From contig CAMYTM010000018.1 of the NCBI GenBank assembly GCA_947297555.1, forward strand, positions 1-8,462: a DNA stretch of 8,462 nt, given 5' to 3'. The notes under the pieces were generated by a model. The model had not been told where the DNA came from. It searched no databases and worked only from the letters and a program-made list of their open reading frames with translations. Every line of letters begins with the position of its first letter. The stretch's first letter is position 1. The position numbers and the translations under genes are program-made. Origin of the DNA: an uncultured Mycoplasmatota bacterium (GTDB lineage Bacteria > Bacillota_I > Bacilli_A > RF39 > UBA660). Below, in pieces: positions 1 to 6,058 of the stretch.

Positions 1-228
1 AGAACTATGCTTATGGTAAAAGGAAGTTATACAGAAAGTGATACAAATTATGGAAATTATGCAAGTGATAAGTATGAATTTAATCCTAATTTAGATATAA
101 AATATACACTTTTAACAGACAAAGAAAAATTTGTAATTGAACATCACTGTGCTTTTATGAACGAAATCAAAACAAGAATTATTCCTATTCAAAAGTACTC
201 AAGTTTAACAGGCATCATAAAAAAATAA
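1..228 (+). CDS. Unrecognised protein, C-terminal part (cut by window edge)
   Basis: The frame is open to the left edge: the codons before the first ATG at 7 are AGA ACT with no stop, so this is very likely the tail of a longer gene rather than a 73-residue protein. The visible part is polar, rich in Tyr, Asn, Lys and Asp, has no hydrophobic segment and ends SLTGIIKK before TAA. I do not recognise the family. The stop lies 15 bases before the ATG of the next gene (a lipoprotein) with no terminator or clear promoter between, so the two are probably co-transcribed. Coding status is supported by the open frame and the well-placed downstream ribosome binding site; function is unknown. Confidence 0.6.
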   Translation, partial: RTMLMVKGSYTESDTNYGNYASDKYEFNPNLDIKYTLLTDKEKFVIEHHCAFMNEIKTRIIPIQKYSSLTGIIKK

Positions 229-243
229 GAAGGTAGGTTGAAA

Positions 244-717
244 ATGAAAAAATTTTTATTACTGAGTTTTCTTTTCCTTTTTCTAACTGGTTGTAGTAAG
301 AAGGAAAATGTATTAACAGGAAAAGATTTAATAAGACAAAATTGGATAGATCAAAAAAGAAAAGAAAATCATTTAAGTTTGTATTACGAATTAGAAGATG
401 GTACAAAACTATATTCTTCTTTAAAACAAATAAAATATATAAATGATGAGGGAAAAGAAAAAGAATTGAAGAAGGAGTTAAAATCTAAGCATATTACGAT
501 GGAAGAGTTTGTAAAAAGGATGGCAGTTTATCGTGCTTCTAATGATGGAGGTTCTGTATACTTTGAAACAACGGAAAACTTTTCGAAAACAAAATTTTAT
601 CTTGCTTGGTGCAATAGTTTAGAAGGAAATGGTGGGATTAAAGATATTTTTATTGTAGAAGATAAAGAAAAAGTTTTAACATTCTGTGTTATTGAAAATG
701 AAGAGTATTATAAGTGA
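244..717 (+). CDS. Small predicted lipoprotein of unknown function
   Basis: A 157-residue protein with a classical lipoprotein signal: MKKF, a run of Leu/Phe at residues 4-14, then the lipobox LTGC (14-17), so the predicted lipidated cysteine is Cys17 and the mature part lies outside the membrane, anchored by lipid. The mature domain (about 140 residues) is highly charged; Lys/Glu-rich helix-like stretches are followed by a region with GGSVYFETTENF and YLAWCNSLEGNGG, and it contains two further cysteines. I do not recognise the domain. I chose ATG 244 over the in-frame TTG at 238 because AGAAGG at about 228-233 sits 10 bases before ATG but only 4 before TTG. It follows the preceding partial gene by 15 bases and is closed by a terminator just after its TGA, so it is the last gene of its unit. 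Confidence 0.85.
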   Translation: MKKFLLLSFLFLFLTGCSKKENVLTGKDLIRQNWIDQKRKENHLSLYYELEDGTKLYSSLKQIKYINDEGKEKELKKELKSKHITMEEFVKRMAVYRASNDGGSVYFETTENFSKTKFYLAWCNSLEGNGGIKDIFIVEDKEKVLTFCVIENEEYYK

Positions 718-719
718 AT

Positions 720-750
720 GTCATACAAAAATAAATGTATGGCTTTTTTT
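720..750 (+). terminator. Rho-independent terminator after the lipoprotein gene
   Basis: Seven-base-pair stem GTCATAC / GTATGGC (720-726 with 737-743, one T-G pair), 10-base A-rich loop, then seven T from 744 to 750. It starts three bases after the lipoprotein stop, which makes it a confident transcript end. Confidence 0.85.
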
Positions 751-852
751 AATTGAATTAAAATTGTATAAAAATTGTTGATTCTAAAAAAACTTTCATT
801 AAAAAAAAGAAATCAATAATTTACGGGTAATATTATTATTAGGAGGAGTTAA

Positions 853-1194
853 ATGAAATAAGATAAATTATCAACCATCACAAATCTATTTGAAGGAAAA
901 GAAGTTAGAAGTATTTGGGATAGTGAAAGGGAAGAATACTATTTTAGTGTAGTAGATGTTATTTGGAATATTAACAAATAATACTTATCAAAAATCAAGA
1001 AATTATTGGAAATGGTTAAAAAATAAATTAATTTTAGAAGGAAGTGCGTTGGTTAGTAATACTTAACCAACTGAAAATGAAATCTAATAAAGATGGAAAG
1101 TTTTATAATACAGACAACTTTAAATACGAAAGGCATATTAAGATTAATTGAATCTGTACCTAGTCCAAAGGCAGAAGCATTTTGTACCAAATGA
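853..1194 (+). pseudogene. Decayed BRO-N / phage antirepressor-like gene
   Basis: A strong ribosome binding site AGGAGGAG (841-848) precedes ATG 853, but the third codon is TAA (859-861). Reading across successive frames recovers a coherent protein: DKLSTITNLFEGKEVRSIW...EEYYFSVVDVI, then (+1 shift at about 964) GILTNNTYQKSRNYWKWLKN..., then (+1 at 1064) NQLKMKSNKDGKFYNTD, then (+1 at about 1116) TLNTKGILRLIESVPSPKAEAF, ending at TGA 1192. The order FSVVDV - YW+W+K - L - DGK.Y.TD - GILRLI.S.PSPKAE matches what I know of the BRO-N (Bro family/prophage antirepressor) domain, which in intact proteins continues into a KxWLA-type segment and a C-terminal domain; both are missing here. The one stop plus three single-base insertions mean it is non-functional. 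Family assignment is from motif recall, not a search. Confidence 0.8.
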
Positions 1195-1345
1195 CATTAT
1201 TGTTTTAATACCATTTAGATAGCACATTACGATATTGGTATGCTAATATCAGTGTTCGATAAAAATATTTAAATTAAATATGCTTGAATATAATAATATT
1301 TTAAATTATTTAAATTTTAACGTTGAAAATAGGAAGGTGAAATTA
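1195..1345 (+). other. Non-coding stretch after the pseudogene
   Basis: No convincing coding sequence. The only visible structure is a short inverted repeat GATATT / AATATC (1231-1236 and 1245-1250, 8-base loop) without a U-tract, and a TATAAT hexamer listed separately. The bases just after PSPKAEAF no longer match the expected continuation of the antirepressor in any frame, so the gene may have been truncated by deletion here. No flanking repeats or transposase remnant are seen. Confidence 0.4.
1289..1294 (+). promoter_or_regulatory. Possible -10 box (TATAAT) for the small membrane protein
   Basis: A perfect TATAAT at 1289-1294, about 50 bases before the ATG at 1346. There is no good -35: TTTAAA at 1268-1273 (15-base spacing) is the nearest candidate. 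In sequence this AT-rich a chance match is quite possible, so this is tentative. Confidence 0.3.
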
Positions 1346-1540
1346 ATGAATTATTATAATGAAATAAAAGGAGTAATTGGTTTTATAGTTCTCTTTTTTG
1401 CAAGTTATATGAAGATGGGTATTGAATTATGGACAAATAATAAGTTTAAGATGGTTGTGAAAAAGACAATCTTGACTATTTTAATGCCTTATATTTTAGA
1501 AATTACAAAATGTGAAAATGAATTGAAAAAAATATTGTAA
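1346..1540 (+). CDS. Putative small membrane protein, 64 residues
   Basis: An upstream in-frame ATG at 1280 exists, but ATG 1346 is preceded by AGGAAGGTGA (1331-1340), a near-ideal ribosome binding site with good spacing, while 1280 has none. The resulting product has two hydrophobic stretches, GVIGFIVLFFASYM (about residues 9-22) and TILTILMPYILEI (about 42-54), separated by a basic linker (NNKFKMVVKK), so a small two-pass or hairpin membrane protein is plausible. I do not recognise it. It stands between a decayed phage-type gene and an XRE regulator. It could be a genuine small protein (for example toxin-like or regulatory) or the leftover of a larger lost gene; the ribosome binding site favours the former, the decaying neighbourhood the latter. 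Confidence 0.5.
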   Translation: MNYYNEIKGVIGFIVLFFASYMKMGIELWTNNKFKMVVKKTILTILMPYILEITKCENELKKIL

Positions 1541-1620
1541 CTAACCATAACAAATTAAATTATAAATATATAGAAGATAAACAAAGGATAGAGAAAAAAT
1601 AAAATTCTACTTAGAAGAGG

Positions 1621-1649
1621 TTTTCTTTATTTCCAAAAAAACTTATACT
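1621..1649 (+). promoter_or_regulatory. Possible promoter of the XRE/TfoX pair
   Basis: -10 candidate TATACT (1644-1649) with a poor -35 candidate TTTTCT (1621-1626) at 17 bases. It lies 25 bases before the start codon of the regulator and would give a leader of about 18 bases holding AGGAG. Unlike the other promoters in this window it lacks the TGn extension. No clear operator palindrome was seen. Confidence 0.4.
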
Positions 1650-1673
1650 ATCCTTAGAAAGGAGACATTTTTT

Positions 1674-2216
1674 ATGGAACAAGAAAAAATCGGAAAATTC
1701 ATTAGCACTAGAAGGAAAGAAAAAAAGTTAACACAAAAAGAACTTGCTACTTATTTAGGAGTAAGTGATAAATCTGTTTCCAAATGGGAACGGGGTATAT
1801 GTCTTCCTGATGTTTCTTTATTTAAACCATTATGTGAAGTTTTAGGGATTACTTTAAATGAATTTTTTGTCGGAGAAAAATTAAAAGAAGAAAACTATAA
1901 AGAAAAAGCCGATGAAAATTTATTACAGGCTTTAGAAAATAGTACATTTGCTATAAAAGAAAAAATAGTGTATTTTAAAAATAAATGGGAGAAAGAGCAT
2001 TTTTTTGAATTGATTATTACCATGCTAATAATTGTATTTTTTATTATTTATGGTTTTATTAAGAACAATAAAGTAATTACTATTTTATTTATAATTATAG
2101 GATTTGTTAGCGGAATGATAGAGCACAATCGAAAGTTGGTTTATATTGAAAAAAATGTATCTCAAAATAAGAATCTAGAAACGGAGAGTAAACATGAAAA
2201 CAACAAAAGAATATAA
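1674..2216 (+). CDS. Membrane-tethered XRE-family transcriptional regulator
   Basis: 180 residues in two parts. Residues about 5-62 are a Cro/CI (XRE, HTH_3) DNA-binding domain: IGKFISTRRKEKKLTQ, then the helix-turn-helix TQKELATYLGVSDKSVSKWE (20-39), followed by GICLPDVSLFKPLCEVLGIT typical of the helices that close the fold. A charged linker (about 64-108) leads to two predicted membrane helices, 110-129 and 133-149, and a polar tail. This architecture, HTH plus two C-terminal helices, is common in Bacillota; the helices may hold the regulator at the membrane or sense an envelope signal (inference). Start ATG has AGGAG (1660-1664) nine bases upstream. Its last 23 bases overlap the next gene, a TfoX-domain protein, in another frame, which suggests coupled translation. 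Target genes are unknown; self-regulation would be typical of the family. Confidence 0.9.
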   Translation: MEQEKIGKFISTRRKEKKLTQKELATYLGVSDKSVSKWERGICLPDVSLFKPLCEVLGITLNEFFVGEKLKEENYKEKADENLLQALENSTFAIKEKIVYFKNKWEKEHFFELIITMLIIVFFIIYGFIKNNKVITILFIIIGFVSGMIEHNRKLVYIEKNVSQNKNLETESKHENNKRI

Positions 2217-2526
2217 AGATTTTGTTTTAGAACAATTAAAAGAATTAGAAACAATTACTTGTAGACCTATGATGGGAGAATATTTACTTTATTATGACAA
2301 TATTTTATTTGGAGGCATTTATAACAATCGTTTGCTTATAAAAATTGTAGAGGCAAATAAGAAATACAACTTAACAGAGCAAATTCCTTATGAGGGGGCA
2401 AAAGTGATGTATCAAATTGAAGATATAGAAAATAAAGAGAAGAACAAAGAAATCATTTTAGAAACATGTAAGGAACTTCCTAAAAAAAGTAGAATAAAAA
2501 AAGAAAATAAAAGTAAATCAGTTTAG
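2194..2526 (+). CDS. TfoX/Sxy N-terminal domain protein
   Basis: 110 residues consisting of one TfoX N-domain and a basic tail. Recognisable family features are the N-terminal KEYKDFVLEQL helix (5-15), the RPMMGEYLLYYDNILFGGIY core (24-43), LLIK (47-50), and PYEGAK (65-70), followed by a Glu/Lys-rich helix and a Lys-rich end (from about 96). In Gammaproteobacteria TfoX/Sxy is a competence regulator with an additional C-terminal domain; stand-alone N-domain proteins in Bacillota have no established role, and I do not infer competence here. The ATG is preceded by GGAGAG (2183-2188) lying inside the XRE gene, and the 23-base overlap implies translational coupling. The terminator's 5' arm is formed by the final coding codons. 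It could alternatively be an unspecific small binding protein. Confidence 0.88.
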   Translation: MKTTKEYKDFVLEQLKELETITCRPMMGEYLLYYDNILFGGIYNNRLLIKIVEANKKYNLTEQIPYEGAKVMYQIEDIENKEKNKEIILETCKELPKKSRIKKENKSKSV

Positions 2527-2545
2527 TTTTGCGATTTACTTTTTT
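2509..2545 (+). terminator. Terminator ending the XRE-TfoX unit
   Basis: Perfect 11-base-pair stem AAAAGTAAATC (2509-2519) / GATTTACTTTT (2533-2543), 13-base loop, U-tract to 2545. The 5' arm is inside the TfoX coding sequence and the stop codon TAG (2524-2526) sits in the loop. Confidence 0.85.
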
Positions 2546-2556
2546 AATGTTATAAT
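2529..2556 (+). promoter_or_regulatory. Extended -10 promoter of the coiled-coil membrane protein
   Basis: -35 TTGCGA (2529-2534, four of six matches), 16-base spacer, TG at 2548-2549 and a perfect TATAAT at 2551-2556. It overlaps the loop and 3' arm of the preceding terminator. Start of transcription would fall near 2563, leaving a leader of about 20 bases with AGGAG (2572-2576). Confidence 0.75.
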
Positions 2557-2582
2557 GGAAAAAATAGATTGAGGAGAAAGAA

Positions 2583-3125
2583 ATGAATAAAAAACAATTT
2601 GTTTTCTTAATTTTAATAGTAGTTGGTTTAGGGGTTATTTTGTTCTTCACTTTTACTCATTTTAAATTGGAGAAAGAAAAAATGTTAGAAAATGCAAGCG
2701 ATAATAAAAAAATGGAAGAATTAACTAGAAAAGAAAAAGAAGAAAGAGAGAAAAATAGAAAACAAGAAGAAGGGCAACGCAAGGTGAACCTCTTATTAGA
2801 AAATTTACAAAATACTAAAAAGGTGGTTCTCGGTCAATATGATTCTTCTGGTGAAATCACATCAGTTTCTACTCAATATAAATATACCAAAATAAAAGAA
2901 ATCGCCGAAGAAAGTATTATTCAAGAAATTATAGGTTGTTTTAAAGACTCTACTTGGCAAGAAGGTAGAAACGATGATTTTATAGGGAAATTATGGCAAT
3001 TTTATGATGGGGAAGATAAATTAATTTTGGAATATGAAGGGCATGCTTTAATAACGCAAGAACAAAATTTAGCAATTTATATCCAAGAAAATATGAAAAA
3101 TCGTTTATATTCGTATTTTAACTAA
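2583..3125 (+). CDS. Bitopic membrane protein with coiled coil, unknown function
   Basis: 180 residues. A short basic start (MNKKQ) precedes one hydrophobic helix (about 6-25), so the N terminus should be inside and the rest outside. Residues about 28-78 are an extremely charged Glu/Lys/Arg stretch with heptad-like spacing, a predicted coiled coil, followed by a compact C-terminal part (about 80-180) with VVLGQYDSSGEITSV, a helix, a lone Cys, then alternating aromatic/hydrophobic residues (KLWQFYDGEDKLILEYEG) that look like beta strands. The helix could instead be an uncleaved signal peptide; no lipobox or signal-peptidase site stands out. I do not recognise the C-terminal domain. ATG has AGGAG six bases upstream and its own promoter, so it seems to be a single-gene unit. 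Confidence 0.82.
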   Translation: MNKKQFVFLILIVVGLGVILFFTFTHFKLEKEKMLENASDNKKMEELTRKEKEEREKNRKQEEGQRKVNLLLENLQNTKKVVLGQYDSSGEITSVSTQYKYTKIKEIAEESIIQEIIGCFKDSTWQEGRNDDFIGKLWQFYDGEDKLILEYEGHALITQEQNLAIYIQENMKNRLYSYFN

Positions 3126-3158
3126 TTTTAAAAAGACATATATATTTATAAAAAAATT

Positions 3159-3167
3159 TGTTATGAT
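3159..3167 (+). promoter_or_regulatory. Extended -10 promoter of the four-helix membrane protein
   Basis: TG at 3159-3160, one base, then TATGAT at 3162-3167. The -35 region (around 3139-3144, TATATA) does not match the consensus, so recognition would rest on the extended -10. The leader is about 15 bases and carries AGGAG (3174-3178), 10 bases before ATG 3189. Confidence 0.6.
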
Positions 3168-3188
3168 ACACATAGGAGTTGAGTTTAA

Positions 3189-4022
3189 ATGAGAAAATTT
3201 TTAATTGGCTTGCTTACTATTTTACTAACATTTGCTTTTTTGGTTTTAGGGATTTCTTGGAATTTAAAAGCAGTAATTACTGAAAATATAGAAGGAATAT
3301 TGAAAGAAGAAATTACGACAGAAATAGTGAGTGAAGTAGCCAAGAATACAAATATTAATAAAGGAAATGTAAAAAAAGAATTAACTAAAGTTATGGAAGA
3401 AAATGTGGGGTTAAAAAATGCTATCGATGATAGTTTTGATAAAGTTATGGATATTCTAAGTGGAAAAGAAGTAAATGAGATAAATTTATCTCACGAATTA
3501 GAAAATGTAATTTATAATAGTGAGGAAGTTCTAAAAAGTTATGGAATTACAGTTACAAAAGAAGAAAAAGAAAAACTATTAGATATCGTAAATAGTGAAG
3601 AATTTAATAAAGACTTTCAAAATACTGTAAAAGAAGTACAAGAAAATTTACCAAGTAATACGAAAGTTGTCATCGATGCATTTTTGTTTTTTAGAAGTAC
3701 AACTTTTAAATGTATTTTAGTAGGAAGTATTATTGTTATTTTAGTATTCATTGCTATTTTAAAGAAAAGTTATTATAAGTGGTTAGGAAATCTTAGCGAA
3801 GCAACTTTCATTAGTGGTATTTTATTTGGAATTTTAATGCCTTGGGTAGTAAATTTAATAAATCAAGAACTTGTAGGCAGTAATAGATTTGTTTTGTCTA
3901 TGAATTCTATTTCTCAGTATGGATATATTTTATTAGGAATTGGAATTTTCTCTCTTGTTTTAAAAGTGGTATTTGCAAAAATACTGGATAAAAAAGAAAT
4001 ATCTAGTGCCCAGAATGAATAA
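3189..4022 (+). CDS. Four-helix membrane protein with large helical outside loop
   Basis: 277 residues. An N-terminal hydrophobic helix (about 4-24) is followed by about 145 residues rich in Glu, Lys, Asn and Ile that look almost entirely helical (NIEGILKEEITTEIVSEVAK, VKKELTKVMEENVGLKNAI, KEEKEKLLDIVNSEEF), then three more hydrophobic segments at about 174-192, 206-224 and 244-264 and a short charged tail. Topology by the positive-inside rule (MRK start, KKSYYK after helix 2) puts both ends inside and the helical domain outside. No catalytic motif is seen and I do not recognise the family. Possible roles are envelope scaffold or sensor, but this is guesswork. AGGAG lies 10 bases before ATG. 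It is flanked by its own promoter and a terminator, so it is probably monocistronic. Confidence 0.85.
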   Translation: MRKFLIGLLTILLTFAFLVLGISWNLKAVITENIEGILKEEITTEIVSEVAKNTNINKGNVKKELTKVMEENVGLKNAIDDSFDKVMDILSGKEVNEINLSHELENVIYNSEEVLKSYGITVTKEEKEKLLDIVNSEEFNKDFQNTVKEVQENLPSNTKVVIDAFLFFRSTTFKCILVGSIIVILVFIAILKKSYYKWLGNLSEATFISGILFGILMPWVVNLINQELVGSNRFVLSMNSISQYGYILLGIGIFSLVLKVVFAKILDKKEISSAQNE

Positions 4023-4077
4023 TAATTGGAAAAATAAATTAGGATTTAAAAGAAAAAGTTTTTAAATAGCCAAAAAT

Positions 4078-4113
4078 AAAAGGAACTTGTTATATTTTAT
4101 CAAGTCCTTTTCT
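4078..4113 (+). terminator. Terminator after the four-helix membrane protein
   Basis: Stem AAAAGG-A-ACTTG (4078-4089, one bulged A) with CAAGTCCTTTT (4101-4111), 11-base loop, and the short T-rich end TTTTCTG. The U-tract is modest, so termination may be partial and feed into the next gene. Confidence 0.7.
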
Positions 4114-4118
4114 GTTTA

Positions 4119-4127
4119 TGTTATACT
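4119..4127 (+). promoter_or_regulatory. Extended -10 promoter of the GDPD gene
   Basis: TG at 4119-4120, one base, then TATACT at 4122-4127, directly after the preceding terminator. No good -35 at 16-18 bases (sequence around 4099-4104 is ATCAAG, inside the terminator). A start near 4134 lies downstream of the TTG at 4087, which argues that the coding region begins later, at 4168. Confidence 0.6.
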
Positions 4128-4167
4128 AAGGAAGAAAAGAAAAAAGAAAAAGAGGGAAGTGGTGGAT

Positions 4168-5988
4168 TTGAAACATATACAAGAATCATTTAAAATGATA
4201 CGTTATAATTTGAAAACATTAGTTGGTTTTGAATTCTTTTTTAAATTATTAACCTTACTTTTTTTTACACCATTGTTCGTTCATTTATTTGACATTATTA
4301 TGAAAGTAAGGGGTTTTCCCTATTTAACACTTGAAAACATAATTCCTTTTTTTCTTCATCCTTATACTATCATCTTATTAATTATTTTACTTACATTAAT
4401 TGCCATTTATACTTTATTTGATATTACAACAATTATAGTAATTTTAGATTGCTCTTATCAAGAAAAGAAGGTAAATATAATTAATGCTATACGTATTTCT
4501 TTAGAAAAGTGTAGAAATATATTTTATTTTAAAAATATAGGATTTTCTCTTCTTATTTTATTTTTACTTCCCTTTTTTAATGTTGGAGTAAGTACTAGTT
4601 TTTTTTCTGAGATTATGCTTCCAGAATTTATTCAAGAATATATTCATAAAAATCAAGTTTTAGTTTTTTTTAGTATTCTTCTTTGCTTGTTCTTTATTCT
4701 TTTATTTTTACGTTTGTTATATGCTATTCATTATTATGTTTTAGAAAATACAAGTTTTCATGTTGCTAGAAAAAAAAGTCATATTTTAGGTCATAAACAT
4801 CATATAAAAGATTTGATTACTTTATTCGTTATCCAATTAACACTTTTAATCTTTTTTATTTTCTATATTGCTTTAGGATTATTTTTAATTATCAAGATTC
4901 AAGATATATTGGGAAATGTGTTGTTAAAAAGTATTCTGACGACAATTCTTTTTGGCTTTGTTGCTATTTCTTTTCTTATTTTTACCATTTTGTCAGCCCC
5001 AATTAGTTATGCTGGAATTAGTTCTTTGTATTATGTAAGAAAAAAGGAATTAGGTGAAGAGGGAAATCATATTTCTATCATTATGAATGAAAAAAATACA
5101 AAAACGAATAAATTTTTAAAGCGAATTTTTATAGGAATTACCATTATATCTTTAGGTATTGGTTCAGTGTTTACTTATGGAGTTTACAAAGGAAAATACA
5201 ATATTGATATTGAGTATACACGTGAAATTGAAATTACGGCTCACAGGGGTGCTTCTAGTTTATATCCTGAAAATACAATGGTGGCCTTTTTAGGTGCTAA
5301 AAATTTGGGTGCAGATGTAATTGAACTCGATGTCCAACAAACCAAAGATAAAGAAATAATCATCATACATGATAAAAATTTAAAAAGAACTACAGGATTT
5401 GATAGAAATGTTTGGGAAGTTACGAAAGAGGAACGACAAAATTTGGATGCGGGAAGTTTTTTTAAAAATGAATTTTCTGGAGAAAAAATTCCACTTTTAG
5501 AAGAAGTATTAGTGTGGGCAAAAGAAAATGATATGAAATTAAACATTGAATTAAAGCCAACTGGAAAAGAAGAAAATTTTGAATTTTCAGTCATTGATAT
5601 TATTAAAAGAGTAGATTACATGGATAAGGTAGTACTTGCCTCTCAGGTATATCAAGTTTTAGAAAATATAAAAAATATTGATAAGACAATCAAAACAGTA
5701 TATGTGGCCAGTCTTTTTTATGGAGATATTCATGCCTTTCCCTGTGCAGATGATTTTAGTCTAGAAACCTCTACTATCACAAAAGGATTAGTAAATCGTA
5801 TTCATGAAGAAGGAAAACAAATTTATGCTTGGACAATCAATACAAAAGAAAATCTGGAAAAAGCAATAGAATTAAATGTTGACAATATTATTACAGATGA
5901 TGTAGAACTTGCTAAGAAAACGATTATTATAAATAGAAAAAGCAATTTAATTTATGAATATGTAAAATGGATTGAAACACATTTTTAA
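4168..5988 (+). CDS. Membrane-domain glycerophosphodiester phosphodiesterase
   Basis: Predicted 606-residue enzyme hydrolysing glycerophosphodiesters to an alcohol and glycerol-3-phosphate; a role on lipid-derived or lipoteichoic-acid-type glycerophosphate is known for relatives and only possible here. The N-terminal about 340 residues form a polytopic membrane domain of several hydrophobic helices, resembling the GPDPase membrane domain; the last helix is at about 320-338. The C-terminal about 250 residues form the GDPD TIM-barrel domain, expected outside: catalytic HRG at His359, then YPENT, metal-binding GADVIELDVQ (Glu386, Asp388), second catalytic His401 in IIIIHDKN, IELKP, and the ending YAWTIN...VDNIITDD. 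Key residues are all present. The frame is open back to TTG 4087, but that start lies in a terminator and upstream of the promoter; TTG 4168, with GAGGGA 10 bases before it, is preferred, with GTG 4162 possible. Confidence 0.93.
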   Translation: MKHIQESFKMIRYNLKTLVGFEFFFKLLTLLFFTPLFVHLFDIIMKVRGFPYLTLENIIPFFLHPYTIILLIILLTLIAIYTLFDITTIIVILDCSYQEKKVNIINAIRISLEKCRNIFYFKNIGFSLLILFLLPFFNVGVSTSFFSEIMLPEFIQEYIHKNQVLVFFSILLCLFFILLFLRLLYAIHYYVLENTSFHVARKKSHILGHKHHIKDLITLFVIQLTLLIFFIFYIALGLFLIIKIQDILGNVLLKSILTTILFGFVAISFLIFTILSAPISYAGISSLYYVRKKELGEEGNHISIIMNEKNTKTNKFLKRIFIGITIISLGIGSVFTYGVYKGKYNIDIEYTREIEITAHRGASSLYPENTMVAFLGAKNLGADVIELDVQQTKDKEIIIIHDKNLKRTTGFDRNVWEVTKEERQNLDAGSFFKNEFSGEKIPLLEEVLVWAKENDMKLNIELKPTGKEENFEFSVIDIIKRVDYMDKVVLASQVYQVLENIKNIDKTIKTVYVASLFYGDIHAFPCADDFSLETSTITKGLVNRIHEEGKQIYAWTINTKENLEKAIELNVDNIITDDVELAKKTIIINRKSNLIYEYVKWIETHF

Positions 5989-6006
5989 AAAGGAAAAGAA
6001 GTAAGG

Positions 6007-6034
6007 TTTGTATTATTTAAAGATGTGTTATAAT
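6007..6034 (+). promoter_or_regulatory. Extended -10 promoter of the HExxH protein
   Basis: Perfect TATAAT at 6029-6034 preceded by TG (6026-6027) and one base; weak -35 TTTGTA (6007-6012) at 16 bases. The leader is about 18 bases and contains AAGAGG (6046-6051), seven bases before ATG 6059. Confidence 0.7.
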
Positions 6035-6058
6035 CATAGATAAGTAAGAGGTATAGGT

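Noticed and set aside
215..406. 63-residue open frame on the - strand
   Set aside because: It lies antisense over the lipoprotein signal region; the Phe/Leu-rich product comes from complementing A-rich codons, and there is no ribosome binding site.
1231..1250. Inverted repeat GATATT / AATATC as terminator or operator
   Set aside because: Six-base arms in AT-rich sequence, no U-tract and no gene start close by; chance is sufficient.
1280..1345. 22-residue N-terminal extension of the small membrane protein
   Set aside because: No ribosome binding site before ATG 1280, while AGGAAGGTGA fits ATG 1346.
2194..2526. Competence regulator role for the TfoX-domain protein
   Set aside because: Only the N-terminal domain is present, and no competence genes are in the window.
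4087..4167. 27-residue N-terminal extension of the GDPD protein
   Set aside because: It begins in a terminator stem and upstream of the likely transcription start.
5241..5594. 117-residue open frame on the - strand
   Set aside because: It is the shadow of the GDPD catalytic domain, whose conserved motifs prove the + frame.
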